A DNA stretch of 64,000 nt. Source: Stramonita haemastoma (taxonomy: Eukaryota; Mollusca; Gastropoda; Neogastropoda; Muricidae). The notes beneath the pieces were generated by a model. That model made no database searches, was not told where the DNA came from, and worked only from the letters and a program-made list of their open reading frames with translations. Location: positions 18,673,211 through 18,737,210 of the forward strand of contig CM060329.1 in the NCBI GenBank assembly GCA_030674155.1, written 5' to 3'. This document shows, piece after piece, positions 11,351-25,240 of this stretch. Both the position numbers and the translations under genes were made by a program. Positions within the stretch are counted from its first letter, which is position 1; every line of letters begins with the position of its first letter.

Positions 11351-13449
11351 TGCTTAGAAGCACAAGAAGCTTCTGACAAGAAAGTGCTAAGACATCCTTC
11401 AACGGCAAATCTAGGCAGAACCACTGCTGTAATAATTATGAAGAAAAGTATTAAATACATTGCTCACAGGGTTTTTTCTGTACTTTTTCATTTCTTCGCA
11501 CTTTGCCTTTTGGACTCATGACCATTACTTTTTTGTTCCTTTCATAGTCCTAGTTGTTTTTTTAAGCCTTGATCTGAAAGGTGATATTCCCACGCCCGCA
11601 TCTCAGAACAGACCCCGGCTTTATTAGCCAGACTGTCTGGGTAGGGAAGGGACTGGGAGAGTAGAAGGTAAGCAAGAAACTGCAGACACAAGCCAACAAA
11701 GAAACAAAAACAAAAAGCAGCAGCACAGACTGAGAGAGAAAAAAGCAAGTTCTTGCACATAATGCTCAGGTAGGTAAGATACAGTTGAGATAAAAGACAA
11801 TACCCCCCCTCCCCCCCTACCCCTTTTCAACTCAGACATTCCTACTGGAATAAACAAAAAAAAAAAAAGCAAGAACAGGGCGAGTCTGCCTGCAAGCCGC
11901 CTTAGAGAAAATAGGACACAGTCAATGCCGGGCATTAGCCTAGATGTTTGTCTGGAAGGTAAACAGATACATATTCTTTTTTGTCTGACACGACCAGAAT
12001 GATTAGTGACGAGCACAGCCACTTCAGCTAATTAACAGCAGAATCATCAAAACGTTTTGAGCCTTAAGATGGACTGCGCACGACGAGGGGGCAACATTAT
12101 ATCGACATCAGGGACCCGACTGAAGCATTGCGACTGACAGGGAGCAGGGGGGTCTAACAGACAGGTTAATGGGCCCTCGGCGTCATCCGTACAGGAAGGA
12201 AAGACGCTCAAATACATAACTCGGCTAAAATAAGACAAAAGAACCAGAGGAAAATCTGCACAACACCGTCTGAAAATAACGTAAATTATGGACACTTTAT
12301 ATATAACTGCCGTCGATCATTACCCTTTCATGGCTTTAAGTGCACCAACTCCCACGCCGTTCATTATGTCCTCATCCCCCCTCCCCAACCCCTAAGCCCC
12401 CCCTCCCCAACTATCCTCCCCCTCCATCCAGCTACCCTCCACCCTCTCCCTCCGACCCACCCATCCCCCTCCTTATCCTGTGAACAGCCACACCCAAAAG
12501 TCCAGGTTTCAAGTGATACACAGACATTATCAACGTCTCCTTGGTATCACGGCATCTGCAGCAGGAAATGTGGAAGAAGCCGATTGCAGCTTTGTCCTCG
12601 TAAAGCAGAAGGAGCGCAGACAGATACTCGTTGAGAAGGAAAACATGCGGTGTATCATACAAATCAATGTCAGCAGCAACAACAAGCCATAACAGCTGAT
12701 GGTGTGTCTCGGTGCAGACTTGACGATGTTTATCACCAGGCCCATACAGGAGGCCATAACTATCCCAGCTATCAGTTCCTTATGAAGGATTCCTTACAAA
12801 ACAAAGCTCAAGACTTAGCAGCTGTTTACAAACTTTCAAGCCCCTAATCTAAACCCACCTAACAATCGTAGTCATTATCGTCAGCAATCTGAAAGTAAGC
12901 CTAGGCATCATGTTTTATGTCACAGAAAACCATGAAGCGGCAGAGATCTCTAAACCAGTGTGATTCTTTAACAGGCTGGACTGTGGCTTAAAAAGAAAAG
13001 AAAGAAAGAAAGAAAAGTCCACGCAGGGAAATCAGGAAAAGACTTCGTGGACTCTGATGTAACGAACGATAACAATAACTACATATTACTGAGGGTAACA
13101 TGTTAAGCACAACCACTGTTTTCATCCCCCCAAAACCAGATAATAAAATAATGAATACGTATGCACACCAGCCGCCACGGCACAAGGATTAACGCCGTCA
13201 GTTTCGGAAGAACATGGATTTGTGCTCCAGGCTCTAGAACACAAAGCCTGGGTAAGGAAGTGTGGAGAGCAAGCTGTTACCCATGCAGCTGCCCCCCTCC
13301 CCCCCCCCCCTATCCTATCCACGTCGCTGGAATGGTCCATTGGAAATGCAATTGCCGATACGAATGTTCCAGTGCCGTCGCAGGAGCCACCAGAGCGTTG
13401 CCATACTATACAGCTCCGAACCTCCATGGGCACTCCAACTCCCCGATTT
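11351..13449. other. Unassigned 2.1 kb, low-copy, with C-rich patch
   Basis: No recognisable exon, RNA gene or repeat family. A pyrimidine-rich patch (CCCCTCCC-type) lies at about 12365-12475, a short C run at 11807-11818 and another at about 13288-13312. Frames on either strand stay below about 135 codons and show no known domain. An exon of a host gene cannot be excluded from sequence alone. Confidence 0.45.
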
Positions 13450-13655
13450 TCCTCAGAGATGGTGTCTAAACCATATCTGTGTGCATGCTGTTTGATTTTT
13501 TAAATTTTGTTGTCATCCGCTTCTACCAGCATACAATGGCCTGCTCTTCCGAAAGGCGGAAATGGTTTTTAACGTGTACACAAGATGTTCTGTGTGCGTT
13601 CGTATACAGGGCCTCGGTTTATAGTCTCATCTGAAAGACTTTGACATTTAGCTCG
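13450..13655 (-). mobile_element. SINE-B' fragment
   Basis: On the minus strand this matches the body and alternative 3' segment of the copy at 2489-2862: CAxAGAACATCTTGTG-like, the CAGGCCATTGTATGCTGG counterpart and GGTTTAGACACC. The tRNA-like head is absent. Confidence 0.65.
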
Positions 13656-16190
13656 ATATAAACAGTAAGATAAGAACAGTAGGACTTACTTCAAGATAGG
13701 AATAAGGGTCCCTGTTCAGCTCTGAGTATAGATGTAAAGGCTCAGCCGATGAAGGATTACATACTTTCTTGTGCGATGTGAAAATACAATTGCATAGAAT
13801 GCCTAGTGGCAAGGCATTCTTTCAGATGAGTGGCATTTTCCCTGTTTATCATATGAAAATCCAAACCTCACAGTATGTTCCCAAAGCAAAGACTTTTCTC
13901 TCCACTTGAATCATTTTGGAGAATTTCTTTTTCTTCCATCCTACATAGGTTACCATTTTAGACAGTCTAACGGAAAAAATAGCTATGTACTGCTTCCAAT
14001 TAAAGCAGTTTAAAACACTAACTTTGTGCCTATTCCGTGGATGATTTTTACTTAGATCCCAATTAAAAATTGTACCAGGAAACGAATCCTTCAAGGTGAA
14101 AACATCGTCCTTCTCAAAATCTGTTGCTAATTTCTTTGGATACCACGACGTAATTACGAGGTCCAGGTTCAGTGACCGAACACTAATGTCGTACCCAGCT
14201 GTTAAGGATGGCTTATTTTGAAGGTAACCTTTACAAAGGGATTACAACAGAGTAATTTTCCTGCCAGCTTACCTACAGTCCAACAATGGTTGGAAATCTC
14301 CTCAGACTGGTGACCGTCACTAACCAGACACTCGTCAGTCTCCCAGAGAGCAACTCCCCTTACACAGCGATCTTGTAAAGAGTAGTTTTGCTGCCTATCA
14401 ACTCTGTCTTCCACAATGGTTTCAGTTGTTTCCAGTTTCCTGCTCAAGCTTCACATTTTCTTTCTTTCTTTTTTTTTCTCCTCGTCTCCTCGCTGGACTA
14501 AATTCACATCTGGAATGATGGTGTCGACAAAATTTCTCCGACAGACGTCCTTACAGGACATGGTGACGTATCCATGGCTAAAAAGGGGCTCTCCAGTCTA
14601 ACCCCGAGACTACGTAATGACTGTCATCAGGAGGGGGCGTTACCTAAATCAGAGAAAGCTTTCCATTCTTCCCCCTCCCTTCATCCTGTCTTTTTTCCTT
14701 GTCACCATGTCCTAAGGCACAATCTGTTTCTTGATTGGAATCTATTTTTCACAGAAGCTCTCGGTTTATTCCTAAGATGCAGAGAGAGGAATACCTGCTG
14801 TCATTTATTCTTTTCTCCTGATACTTTGAACGTGTGTGGTAACGTCATAGCAATCATACAAGAGGTTGCCCATGGCCAAAAGCTGTGTCAGTTATTGATG
14901 CCAGCAAAGTGCAAGTGCCTTCATTAAATGTTTGTATGCTTTGAAATGGTATGTGAGCATAGTCCCCCTGCATGACAAACTCTGGTATATTCTAATACAA
15001 GAATCCACCAAAGGCGGAGTACAGGTGCCTTAATATGGTAAACATTTGTAAACAGCTATGTATACAAACATCTCTTCTACTGTGTTCTTTCACGGTGATT
15101 CCTAGCTGTAAGCTTTGAGAGAGCAGTTGTTGAAATATACGGCATAACTTCTCAAGAAAAACTGCAGGAACCAAACGTTTGCTTGACAGATAAAAACATA
15201 CATCACTATTGCTTCATTCTGTTCATATAAAACACCACTCTCAAAAAGTTCCAGATTATTTTGTCAAAGATTGTGGAAAAACTCCGCTATTTTTCTCTCT
15301 ATTCTTACTCCTTCCGCATTGTCCTGTGTTATATCCGTAACGATGGGTTTCCATCACACAAGACTGAAATCTTCCCGACTCATGTAGTCTCTAGGGTGCT
15401 GCCCTGAAACTTTGAGACAGTGTGTCTTGGGCAACAGTGCAAGGCCCCTCTAGCTGGTGGTCCCACGGCAACCGGACATTAATAAGCTGACTGTAAACTA
15501 ACAATCTTGAGGATGTGATGTACAGAATTTTGGGAAAGCAGGAAGGAACGTCGCAGAAGATGAGGCAGCAAAAGTAAGCAGACCACCCCCCAAAAAAAAG
15601 AAAAGAAAAAAAAAAGCATATTTTAGGCAAGTTGACCACCAAGACCTCGCTGGTAAAGGCATTCATGCAGTAACCGTGGACTTGTGGTTCACACATTGCA
15701 CACCCATATAAAAAGTGACAGGTCCAGAGTTTAATCCAGTTTAAACCCAACCCCACCCCGTCCCCCATCCTGTAGATCTTGACTGCTTGTGTAGGTGCTA
15801 GTCTAATGTTTTAATCCGAGGTGTCGTTTACAACACACATTTACCGCAGGTAAAAAAAAAAACCCGCAAAAATGATAAATAATTATGTCCTGGCAAATTC
15901 TGTAGAAAAAAGCCACTCTGAACGTGCAATCTGATAGACAGGAAAACTATTGGGGAAATGAGTGACACTGCCCGTGTGGCAACGAGCGGTCAGCGGGGAC
16001 TGCATCCCTGATTTCACAGAGAAAACTCTGTCGTGACAGACTGGGGTGTGGCAATGCAAATATTAGACTTGCTAGCATAGCGAGGTAGTAGTTATTTTAC
16101 AGTGATTACTAAACAGTGATTAAATACGAACTTTGAAATAAGGCAGCATACTTCTTACGACTGATCTGCTATGTGGCCTTTCACCATTAT
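13656..16190. other. Unassigned 2.5 kb of low-copy sequence
   Basis: The longest stretch without clear repeats. I see no recognised protein domain, RNA gene or repeat family. A minus-strand frame of 81 codons at 13849-14094 has a mixed, non-repetitive composition but no motif I recognise and no supportable splice context. Short T-rich and A-rich patches occur at about 14455-14480 and 15590-15617. Confidence 0.45.
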
Positions 16191-16213
16191 CTCTCTGTCT
16201 CTGTCTCTCTCTC

Positions 16214-16439
16214 ACCCTGGATGAGACTAAAAACCGAGGTCACGTGTGTAAACACACACGGAACATCTTGCGCACACGTTAAAAGATGTTCCGCCTTTAG
16301 GGCGAGTAGGCCATCGTGTGCCTGTGGAAAAGGTTGACAAAATTTACAAAACTGAATGCACACGGGGACTAAATTAAAAAACAAACCAAATGAATGCTTA
16401 TTCATTATCCTCGAAATAAAAGAATCATTGAAATAAAAG

Positions 16440-16442
<3 letters not shown>
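16214..16442 (+). mobile_element. SINE-B, 5'-truncated, flanked by CT tracts
   Basis: Colinear with SINE-B from GGATGAGACTAAAAACCGAG through GCGCACACGTTAAA to the 3' end. The tail AATAAAAGAATC is duplicated with a short spacer. CT-rich sequence precedes it (16191-16213) and a long (CT)n follows (16443-16532). Sense strand equals CT strand at both junctions. Confidence 0.85.
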
Positions 16443-16531
<89 letters not shown>

Positions 16532-16532
16532 C
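16443..16532. repeat. (CT)n microsatellite
   Basis: Pure (CT)n immediately 3' of the SINE-B tail. Confidence 0.97.
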
Positions 16533-16769
16533 CAATCAACCGTTCTTTATTACCATGTGATAGAATCCCGATCTGTTCACAGAAAACAGCACACACATTT
16601 GTTACTGATCACAGACAAATTCATAAGTAGCTATGAACACTTCACATTGCTAAATTATTTTCATAATGCAAGAGACATTAAGTTCTTTGTTTTTTGTTGA
16701 TATCACATCAGTTTGATCGTGACAAAACAGCACTTAGGTGGGAGTATTGGTCATCCGCGCACATGCGTG

Positions 16770-16804
16770 AGCGCGCACACACACACACACATACACAACC
16801 ACAT

Positions 16805-16876
<72 letters not shown>

Positions 16877-16928
16877 ACATACACGCGCGCATGCGCACGT
16901 ACATGTATGCACGCACACATACACACAG
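16770..16928. repeat. (CA)n-(CT)n-CA compound microsatellite
   Basis: A short CA tract at 16776-16795, (CT)n at about 16808-16872 and GCGC/ACAC-type repeats to 16927 lead directly into a full SINE-B. Confidence 0.93.
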
Positions 16929-17290
16929 AATTCGGGATAGCGTGGTGGTTAGAGTGATGAGCTCCTGATCTGCTGACCCAAGTTCGAATCTCGTTCACGG
17001 GGATATTATTTTTCCCATGGAGTTAACATCAGTGCCGACTTTACTGTCCTTAAAATTCCTTCGGATGAGGCTATAAACCGAGGTCTCGTGTGCAAACGGA
17101 CGCAAAACATCGTGCGCACACGTTAAAACCCGTTCCGCTATTCGGCACAGTAGGCCATTGTGTGCCGTAGGGAACATATGACATTTCCAAAACTTCATAC
17201 GCACGGGGACATGATGTAAAAATACCCGCAACATATGAGTGTCTATTCTATTATCCTCGATATAAAAGAATAAAATAATAATAAAAGAAC
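16929..17290 (+). mobile_element. SINE-B, near full length
   Basis: The head has an A-box-like GGGATAGCGTGGTGGTTAG (about 16934-16952) and a B-box-like AGTTCGAATCTCG (about 16981-16993). The body contains GAGTTAACATCAGTGCCGAC, CCTTCGGATGAGGCTATAAA, GTGCGCACACGTTAAAACC and CACAGTAGGCCATTGTG. The tail is ATCCTCGATATAAAAGAAT followed by an A/T-rich stretch. Diverged from the copy at 2111, so it is probably not recent. Confidence 0.85.
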
Positions 17291-17309
17291 AAATAAATAA
17301 ATGAAAAAG

Positions 17310-17540
<231 letters not shown>

Positions 17541-19130
17541 GTTATTGGCCGCCAGATGGGTTATTCATCACTTCACTAACGATACTTTGTTAATACCTTT
17601 ATTCAACGACAGCTGCCACTCCAATCGCGGCATTCTAACCGCCTGCCCTGATGTACACATGGGCAAAAGTTCAACTGTAAACAGTGTACATCATCTACAG
17701 TATAAACAGCAATCTTGATAGCATCTCGGTATAGCGATGAACATCGCAATCTGACATCCCGTTCCCCATTGATTTTTCATCAAGGACAAGTTGAGGTGGA
17801 TAGCAAAGCACAGAAATGATACGTTCTATGATGTGCTGTTTGATTGGTAACAGCTTCTGCGTATATTGTTACTGTCACATTTGTCAACCTCGTTGTTTCA
17901 AAATAAATGTATTCCATGCATTCAAAGAAAAGTACTTAATCTGATATCACAGAGACAACCTGTATTTACGATGTAATTATTTGTCGGTTCTTGTTAAACA
18001 ATAATTTTTTAAATATCAGTAGTAGTGTCTCTGACCAAGAACATACAAGAAACCATTACTCTATGCTTAAGATCAATAATTATTGCTGATTTTATTATTA
18101 TTTTTTATGCTTCTGCAAGGAGAACGCGCTACGTACATTACAACACACCTTTGTCACTAAAAGATAAGAATAGAAACATATTGCAGGGAAAAGATGAAAT
18201 ATGAGGATAAACAATTTCTTGCAGCCTACTTAGAAAAAACCCTTGACCATTGCAGGACTGAATGCGCTGATTCAGCCCATAGTCTATCATTGGAAAAACA
18301 CAGATTTCAATTTTATGGGAAAGGAAAGAGGTCTTCGGTGACAGAATATAAGATCATGTCGAAAACACAGCGCTATTTAATAATCAGTGTCAGACGCTTG
18401 AAAATGAATATTGTACAGGGGTCCTAGCCTTTAAGAAGGTTTCTGTTTTATCTTCAGCACATCTCTCTTGTTTACCTAAGACCAGAAGATGCCACTCAAC
18501 TACAGCTAGAACACGCTGATCTCCTTCCTCATCTCAAAGCGGGACCTTGCCAAACACATTGTGTAAGTCACAAAACCAAAGTGCAAAGGCTTACTTAAAA
18601 AGTTTTTCTTCAAACTCTGAAATATTACATGGAGATAATCATTATCGACGTAAAGGTCCATGCAAAGACTCTCGTTCTCTATGAAAGGAGAAAACGATCT
18701 TCCGAAATTGGTGGGTGCTATTTATATGGCCAAGGGTCAAAGAAATAACCCCACCGACACGCGATCCTCTCATCCGATACAGAGCCTACTCCCGGGCTCG
18801 CGGTGACTCACAGGTACGTGTGATGAATGAGACACGGTTCAGAGTCTGGGTGACCCAACAGGTACCAAAGCCTCAAAGCTCGACAACGCTCGACAACCGT
18901 GTTGTGATGTTGCCTGTACTTGATATGCTTTACGTGTTCTGCTTTAACTTAACGCCAAGTTCTAACATAAAGCTGTATTTGATCTCACGTAGGTATAGAA
19001 CCAAGTGCAAACAAGCCAAAAGCCGGGAGTCGGGGACGTAAACTCATCATGCAATACCGGTGATGATGTCTCCTTCTTTGCATGTCTCTACTTCATCTCG
19101 TGACTCTTATTCCTACATGCCTGCGTGCAT
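17541..19130. other. Unassigned 1.6 kb of low-copy sequence
   Basis: No recognised gene, RNA or repeat. A 77-codon plus-strand frame at 18194-18427 has non-repetitive composition but no recognisable domain. I do not call it a gene. Confidence 0.4.
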
Positions 19131-19135
19131 GTGTG

Positions 19136-20215
<1,080 letters not shown>

Positions 20216-21655
20216 AATTGATATATGTATGTTAAAGAACGTTTTTCATTAGGGGATTCCTGCAGGTGTGTCCACTACACCGACATTCTTGCCCTTAGCA
20301 TATAGTTGTATAACGCCGTGTATATCAATTATCATACAGCGAACACGATGCAGAATAAGTTTCACCACTATCATAATTACAATGCTGTTTCTGCTATTTA
20401 CAGGATATGAAACTGACGAGCAATGAAGAACATAGTAACAGCAGACAACCGACAACAGTAAAACGATGACAGTTTTGTTTTGTGCTAACAAGTTGATGAG
20501 ATGGGAAAAGATAAGATCTTTAAAACTTAGTAAGAGATTACAAACCATCACAACTCCTTAAATCCCATAGAAAGGTCATCGCGTTTGGCGGAGAGAAAAG
20601 TCAAAAGGGGAGAGGGAGAGAAGGAAGGGGGAAGGGAGAGGGGGGGCAGTGCTAGAATGGAATTAGCAATTCAAAGATCAGTGTCGACGATGAACTGACC
20701 CGTACAGTCTTGTTGCTGTGTATTCTGCTACTGATGGTGGTAGTGGTGATGGTGGTGATATGATGTATTTTTCTTTGACAAAATTTGTAGTAAATCCACA
20801 ATATAAGCATACTTATCCAAATTTGACTGTAAAGATGTTTATATTGCCGTATATAAGTTTGAATGCTTTTTTTTGTAACTTTAATACTATCGCATATTAT
20901 TTCTTCGAATTTTGTTTAGTAACGTTTATACTGTCGTGTATTCTCTTCTCTTCATTTTTGTCTTGATACGTTCACAGTGGTCAGTGACTGAGTAAGAGGC
21001 TGGATTTGTAATTTCTGTTGTTTTGCTTTAACTCTGCGTTTGTCCTGATGCAGTCGTTTTGTTCTATAAAGCTATATTATGTCTTTTAATTTACTTATAC
21101 CGGACTAGGAAGGGTGAGGTGACTGAGGACATTTTTGTCGACACACCTGAAACCCAGATGCTTACAACAAAGATGAAAACGTAACAGCGCTTTGTGGTTT
21201 TTCAAAGAAAAGAAAATCATCTTACCTGTTCAAAAAGAATGTTCCCACAACATCATCCTGAGACACAAACACTGTTAAACAATCCAAAACTGATATGCAC
21301 TCGTAGTTTATTTTCACTTTCTATAGAACAGCAGAACACACAGACACAATAATGACTTTGTCACAGAGTTCAATCAAAAACAAAGTTTAAATTCACAATG
21401 AAAAAAAACCCCAAAGAGTTGATGGTCAAACAGACACCAAATAATGTCGAACACGGGTACCTAAGCCAAAAGGTGTGTTTAGTTTTCCTCTCCCCTCTGT
21501 ACGCACATCTGCCCCTTACACCTGCGACGTTACACTCCCAGGTGACTTGCCCTGTCATTTTGTCATTATTTTTTTCTCGCAGTGAAAGGTTCACCGAACA
21601 TGATCCCAACACGTCATCCGACATCACAACAATCGGCTTTTCGCTCCATTACTCC
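20216..21655. other. Unassigned 1.4 kb of low-copy sequence
   Basis: No recognised gene, RNA or repeat. A purine-rich patch lies at about 20605-20650 and a short GGTGGT series near 20737-20758. Confidence 0.4.
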
Positions 21656-21659
21656 ATCA

Positions 21660-22030
21660 GCGTGGGGAGAGCAGAAACCCACCCCGGTGACCGTTTGATG
21701 TTGTGACAGAGGCACTGACACGTGCAGCACGGCACTGCAGGCAAAGCTACTGTCTGTCACACTGCAAAGTTCGGAATCACGCAGTGACGGCGACAAGGGA
21801 AGCAGACGACGCTCTCGCTCCCCCTCAACCAATCAACCAGCGCCTGGCTCCGCCACGCATGCGCCCTGAGCAGCGAGAGAGGTTGCAGGCCGGCGTGGTT
21901 GGTGACGTGGAGGGAAGCGGAGACACGTGAGCATGTTGACGGTTGGGCCTCGTGCTGTAGGCCTTTCTCTTCCCGCCCTGTGCCGCCAGGCCCAAGGGAG
22001 AGGATCCAGTGTTTTTTGTCAATCTGTTGC
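21660..22030. promoter_or_regulatory. Possible GC-rich promoter patch
   Basis: This stretch is visibly richer in G+C and CpG than its surroundings. It groups several sequences resembling general eukaryotic promoter elements: CCAATCAACC (about 21829-21838), the NRF1-like palindrome CGCATGCGCC (about 21857-21866), TGACGTGG (about 21902-21909) and an E-box CACGTG (about 21923-21928). No adjacent coding exon could be recognised on either strand, so both identity and direction are guesses. An unmethylated CpG island or a TE promoter are alternatives. Confidence 0.3.
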
Positions 22031-22234
22031 ACGAGTTGCTTTCTCCTTGGAGAGAGAGACACACACACACACAACCGGATCGATGTGTTAAGCAAGATTT
22101 GTTGCCACAGTTGTGGTTTTGATTATGATTTTTTTTTTTTTCCTTCTTGAAATATGATGGGGGATACGGGTAAAGTGTATCATTTTTTTCTGCACCTAAG
22201 ACACTACACATTATGACATACGACACGATGTTTG

Positions 22235-22236
22235 TG

Positions 22237-22309
<73 letters not shown>

Positions 22310-22425
22310 TGTGTGTGTGTACCTGTGTGTGTGTAAGTGTGTGTGTAAGTGTGTGTGTAAGTGTGTGTGTGTGCGCGCGCGCGTGTGTGTGTGGTGCATG
22401 TGTTGTGTGTACGTGTACGCGCTCG
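22235..22425. repeat. (GT)n microsatellite
   Basis: Pure (GT)n to about 22308, then GTGTGTAAGT-type repeats (a unit of about 12 bases, roughly three copies) and GCGCGCG to about 22390. Confidence 0.96.
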
Positions 22426-22683
22426 CAGCAAACCACCGAATAGTCAAATGATCCAAGGGACGGTTTAATATGAATATTTCATCTTCTGGCTGCGCGTACG
22501 GGTAGGAAAAGACGGAAGGCACTGGCAAGTCTTCACATAAAGTGGACATGGGAGATCGTTAACATGCCCATCTTGCTCCACCACGCACCAACGAGGAAAT
22601 GAACTGACCACTGCAACCTTAGGCTCGAAAGGACAGACACACCATGTTGTATTCAGTTAGCTGACACACAGTATGGCTTGTTG

Positions 22684-22774
<91 letters not shown>

Positions 22775-22825
22775 AGAGAGAGGAGAGAGAGAGAGAGAGA
22801 GGAGAGGAGGAGAGAAGAGAGAGAG
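22684..22825. repeat. (GATA)n-(GA)n compound microsatellite
   Basis: Regular (GATA)n at about 22684-22732 changes to (GA)n with GGAGA interruptions up to 22825, where a SINE-B 3' end begins. Confidence 0.95.
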
Positions 22826-22945
22826 TTTATTATTTATTTGTTTATTCTTTAATATCGAGGATAACAGAATAAGCAACCATGTGCTTTTTTTCATACGGTC
22901 CGTGTGCATGCAGTTTTGTAAATATTGTCATCTGTCCACCGGCAC
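22826..22945 (-). mobile_element. SINE-B 3' fragment embedded in (GA)n
   Basis: On the minus strand: from TGTGCCGGTGGACAGATGAC through the ACAAAACTGCATGCACACGG segment to TTATCCTCGATATTAAAGAA and a T/A-rich tail. (GA)n flanks both ends. Breakpoint near the GTGCCGG segment. Confidence 0.85.
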
Positions 22946-22998
22946 AGAGAGAGAAGAGAGAGAAAGAAGAAGAGAAGAGGAGAGAAGAGAGAAGAGAT

Positions 22999-23062
<64 letters not shown>

Positions 23063-23602
23063 AAAACAATAAAAAGACAACTAGAAAAAAAGGATAAATG
23101 AAAGAATGAAAGACAGGCAGAACGAAAGAAAGTTACTCAAGACAAACAAAAAAAGAAAGGAGAGATACAGACAGAAGTAAAAAGGTAGGCAGACATAAAA
23201 AAAAGAATATGAAAACTACTTTTTAAAAAGGAAAGAAATGGAGGAAGAACGACAAAGGTGTTAAAATGAACAGTTCGTTGAAAGAAAGAAAATGACAGAA
23301 TGATAGAACAATACAGACAGAAGTGGAAAAAAGAAGACAGTCAGACAAAACAGACATAATTTTATGGTCAGATACACAGACCGAAAAAAAAAAAGAAAAA
23401 AACAATGGGCATAGGTTGACACATAGAAACTAGGACAGAAACATGACAACAAAATTAATAGACAGAAAGAAATGCACAGAGTGTTTGAATGAACGAACGA
23501 ACGTACGAATGAACATACCCACGAACAAAAGCAAGAAAACACGGGGGGGGGGGGGGGGGGGGGTAAGAAAGAAAGAATGACTAGCTGATAGTGTTCATTT
23601 TA
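22946..23602. repeat. (GA)n tract, then purine-rich A/G sequence and poly-G
   Basis: (GA)n with interruptions to about 23060. A long A-rich, pyrimidine-poor stretch full of GAAAGA and GACAGA follows, then an uninterrupted run of about 20 G at 23543-23562. The Phe/Ser frames on the minus strand reflect composition only. Confidence 0.75.
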
Positions 23603-24090
23603 TTGGATTGGATTGGATTCACCATTTCAGTCGCGGCAGATTTTTCTGCGTGAAATTCCAGCTGCTCTTCCCGGAGAGAGCGCGTTGCCACAAGAGCAGC
23701 GCCACCCATTATTTTGTTTTCTTTTTCCTTTCTTTCTTTATTCTTTTACATCGAGGATAATGGAATAAGCACTCAAATGTGTTTTTTATATCCAGTCCCC
23801 GTGTGTATGCAGTTTTGTAAATCTTGTCCTCCATTCCCACTGGCACATGATGGCCTACTCTTACGAAAAGCGGAATAGGATTTACGTGCATTTGTTTCCT
23901 TATCAGGATAACTTTTTATCTACAAAATCTTTCCTGGGACAACTGTCTTAGTGCCCCGAGTTCTTCTACGTGAGCTGAATGCATGTTCACGGGACTTTGT
24001 TTCATCGTCTCATCCAAAAGACTAGCACCCAGACCATCACTCATGGCCTTGTGGATGGCGGATAAGCTTGGGCTCAAACTTTGATCTGGA
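23603..24090 (-). mobile_element. SINE-H, split by a nested SINE-B
   Basis: Two colinear pieces belong together. The first, 23603-23722, contains CAGATTTTTCTGCGTGAAAT and GGAGAGAGCGCGTTGCC. The second, about 23905-24090, contains GGGACAACTGTCTTAG, TTCTTCTACGTGAGCTGAAT, CATCGTCTCATCC and CAGACCATCACTCATGG. The first piece recurs at 37424-37522 with GCAGATTTCTCTGCATGAAA and GAGAGCGCGTTGCCCC. On the minus strand the tail is (AATCC)n. I recall this layout from gastropod genomes but cannot verify it here. The tRNA-like head at the far end is badly eroded. Confidence 0.7.
23727..23900 (-). mobile_element. SINE-B inserted into SINE-H
   Basis: A minus-strand SINE-B 3' portion, from the CCTATTCCGCTTTTCGTAAG segment to CATTATCCTCGATGTAAAAG and an A/G-rich tail, interrupts SINE-H. 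The order of insertion follows from the nesting: SINE-H is older. Confidence 0.8.
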
Positions 24091-24172
24091 TGATTGACTG
24101 ATTGACTGACTGACTGACTGACTGACTGATCGACCCACCGACTGACTGACCGACCGACCGACCGACTGAATG
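24075..24172. repeat. (GACT)n/(GACC)n tetranucleotide tract
   Basis: Short tetranucleotide repeat shifting from GACT to GACC units. Confidence 0.9.
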
Positions 24173-25240
24173 GGCAATTCGATCTCACAAGATGTCGAAG
24201 ACTCTGTCCACGCTAAGGTAAACTGACCACCTCACCTATGCTTCCTGAGAGGGGATGGGGAGAGAAGGGGGTGGAGAGACCAGGTACGGGGAAGAAGGGA
24301 AGGGGAGAGAAGAGAGAAGGTAAAATAACTGTTGAAGGTGAGGGGGTGGGGGTACGGGTGAGGGAGAGCGAGCAGGCAAAGGGAGGTAAGCTTTGTGGAC
24401 ACGGGTGGATACCGAAAGGTCAGTTGGCCAAGCTGCTTCCCTATTGATGACCTCAGTCTTCTCCCAGGAAAGATTAGGAGTGGTCAGTTAGCCTAGCTGG
24501 CCGGCTGGCTGTGTCTTCTGTGTGTAGTCCAAGAAAAAAAAAATTGGTGCAAAGTAATTGCTTAAAAATTTCTGACTACACAAACTAGTAAATTGACCCT
24601 TCCTGATTACATTCCACTGGTTTTAATAACATTTTTGTGGGGGGGATTTCACGTAAAACTTGTTTTTATGTCGAACTACTTTCTGTCAATTTCGCCAGTG
24701 GGCCGGAGTTACAGTCACACGCACAGCCTCGTTTTCGCGTCTCACGCAGATTTAGGGTCAGACCCCTTGGCGAATTAATCAGAGATAAGTTTTCTTTCCT
24801 AACCATTATATATCTATAAATGGGAATATCCAAAGTCCATATTGCTTGTGAATCTTGCTACAGTCACAGAGAGAATGGAAGTAATGAGTAAAACATGTAT
24901 GAGAAATCCACGGAGGAAGACAAATCAAAAGGAGTAGCAGACGCCACAGCACAGACACATCCACGCACAGTAGAATAATTATTATACAGTCAATTTGTTT
25001 TGTAAAATCGGAAGAAATTGTGTTTAAAATAATAGTTATTTTGATAAGCAGGTGTGTGTGTGTGTTCAGTTGCCAGTGGGCAACCTGGACTATCAGATTA
25101 GGAAGATACACTGCACAGTTCATGCTACGATGCTGGATTTTTACATTTTGTTGAACTGCCATCTTCATAACATTAGAACTGAATCTGTGAACATCTGTTA
25201 GAGACGTTACAAGTGATTTTTTCAACCAATAATTTTATCA
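24173..25240. other. Unassigned 1.1 kb
   Basis: A G-rich purine patch lies at about 24240-24390. Otherwise low-copy with no recognised gene or repeat. Confidence 0.4.

Noticed and set aside
13849..14094. 81-codon minus-strand frame with mixed composition
   Set aside because: No recognised family, no convincing splice sites or upstream signals, and length within chance expectation for AT-rich DNA. Left as unassigned.
21370..21706. Overlapping frames on both strands near the GC-rich patch
   Set aside because: Neither has a recognisable domain; overlapping openness suggests chance.
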